Of a DNA stretch of 5,975 nt, positions 5,665 through 5,975 are shown in pieces; position 1 is the first letter of the stretch; each line of letters begins with the position of its first letter. Made by a program: the position numbers and the translations under genes. The DNA comes from Perlabentimonas sp034006965 (GTDB lineage: Bacteria; Bacteroidota; Bacteroidia; Bacteroidales; Tenuifilaceae): assembly GCA_034006965.1 (NCBI GenBank), contig JAVERU010000159.1, positions 1 through 5,975 on the forward strand. Reading direction: 5' to 3'. The notes below the pieces were generated by a model, which did not search any database, had not been told where the DNA came from, and was given only the letters and a program-made list of their open reading frames with translations.

Positions 5665-5975
5665 TTATGATCTTATGTTCAACAGCTCGTTTATTCTAGC
5701 CTGATTGAAGCCCACGATCATCTCGCCACCAATATCGGTTTGCGGTACTCCTCGTTGACCCGATCGCCTTACCATCTCATCGGCAGCACTCTGGTTTCGC
5801 GACACATCAATATCGGTAAACCTAATGCGGTGCTTACGCAAATGCGCTTTTAGCGTGTTGCACCATGAGCAGGTTGGGGTAGAGTATACCGTTACCGACT
5901 TTTGAGGTGTTTCCTCGTTTTTGGTATCAACTACATAAAGGGCATCATCAAAAAGTGCCTTGTAGTAATTGCTAT
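5665..5975 (-). CDS. Glutaredoxin-domain protein with N-terminal extension; 5' end outside window
   Basis: A minus-strand frame runs from the right edge to a TAA at 5665-5667, with 102 residues visible and no start codon needed inside the window. Residues 26-102 form a glutaredoxin/NrdH-like domain. It opens with SVTVYSTPTCSWC, with the dithiol CSWC at 35-38, followed by a helix, the strand FTDIDVS, the cis-proline loop RGVPQT, and GGEMIVGFNQARINELL near the end. The preceding 25 residues (SNYYKALFDDALYVV and a charged linker) continue past the edge and do not belong to the glutaredoxin fold. The protein is therefore longer than a simple glutaredoxin, possibly with an N-terminal thioredoxin-like domain; that part is inferred. 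It is probably the upstream partner of the GroES-like and thioredoxin genes in one operon. It would act as a cytosolic dithiol oxidoreductase, with substrate unknown. Confidence 0.9.
   Translation of the reverse strand, partial: SNYYKALFDDALYVVDTKNEETPQKSVTVYSTPTCSWCNTLKAHLRKHRIRFTDIDVSRNQSAADEMVRRSGQRGVPQTDIGGEMIVGFNQARINELLNIRS

Noticed and set aside
5646..5665. Terminator after the glutaredoxin-like gene
   Set aside because: A 5-bp stem with a G-T pair is present, but on the minus strand it is followed by A residues rather than T, so it is not an intrinsic terminator.

Overview
The window looks like a chromosomal segment from a member of the Bacteroidota, probably Bacteroidales or Marinilabiliales; nothing here allows a genus call. 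The evidence is a gliding-motility-type C-terminal domain (type IX secretion sorting signal), the lack of strong Shine-Dalgarno sites, and two candidate promoters that fit the TTTG / TAnnTTTG pattern of the Bacteroidota primary sigma factor. The protein families also carry typical Bacteroidota sequence variants.

Layout. Bases 1-474 (+) hold the 3' end of a secreted or surface protein with a degenerate CHU_C / type B sorting domain. Bases 566-2824 (+) encode a full-length, apparently bifunctional RelA/SpoT (p)ppGpp synthetase/hydrolase. Bases 2945-3415 (+) encode a Fur-family metalloregulator, and 3580-4842 (+) encode adenylosuccinate synthetase PurA. A 16-bp perfect hairpin terminator at 4862-4904 separates this block from a convergent minus-strand block. 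Read in its own direction, that block has an N-terminally extended glutaredoxin-like protein (partial, runs off the right edge), a short divergent GroES-like protein without a GroEL neighbour, and a classical WCGPC thioredoxin. Gaps of about 50 bases suggest these three form one operon whose promoter lies beyond the window.

How the genes may work together. Rel makes and destroys (p)ppGpp, and PurA, which commits IMP to AMP synthesis, is a known target of ppGpp inhibition in E. coli, so the two fit one nutrient-response theme. The Fur-family protein combines a Fur-like metal site (Glu at both positions where PerR has Asp) with a PerR-like asparagine in the DNA-recognition helix. The minus-strand cluster is a thiol-redox/proteostasis set.

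No mobile element, CRISPR array, tRNA or rRNA was seen, and no stretch over 300 bases lacks a gene. This is mostly a housekeeping region. The points most worth a second look are the orphan GroES-like gene inside the redox operon, the mixed Fur/PerR signature, the structured leader of purA, and the degenerate sorting domain. I do not see evidence for a wholly new system.
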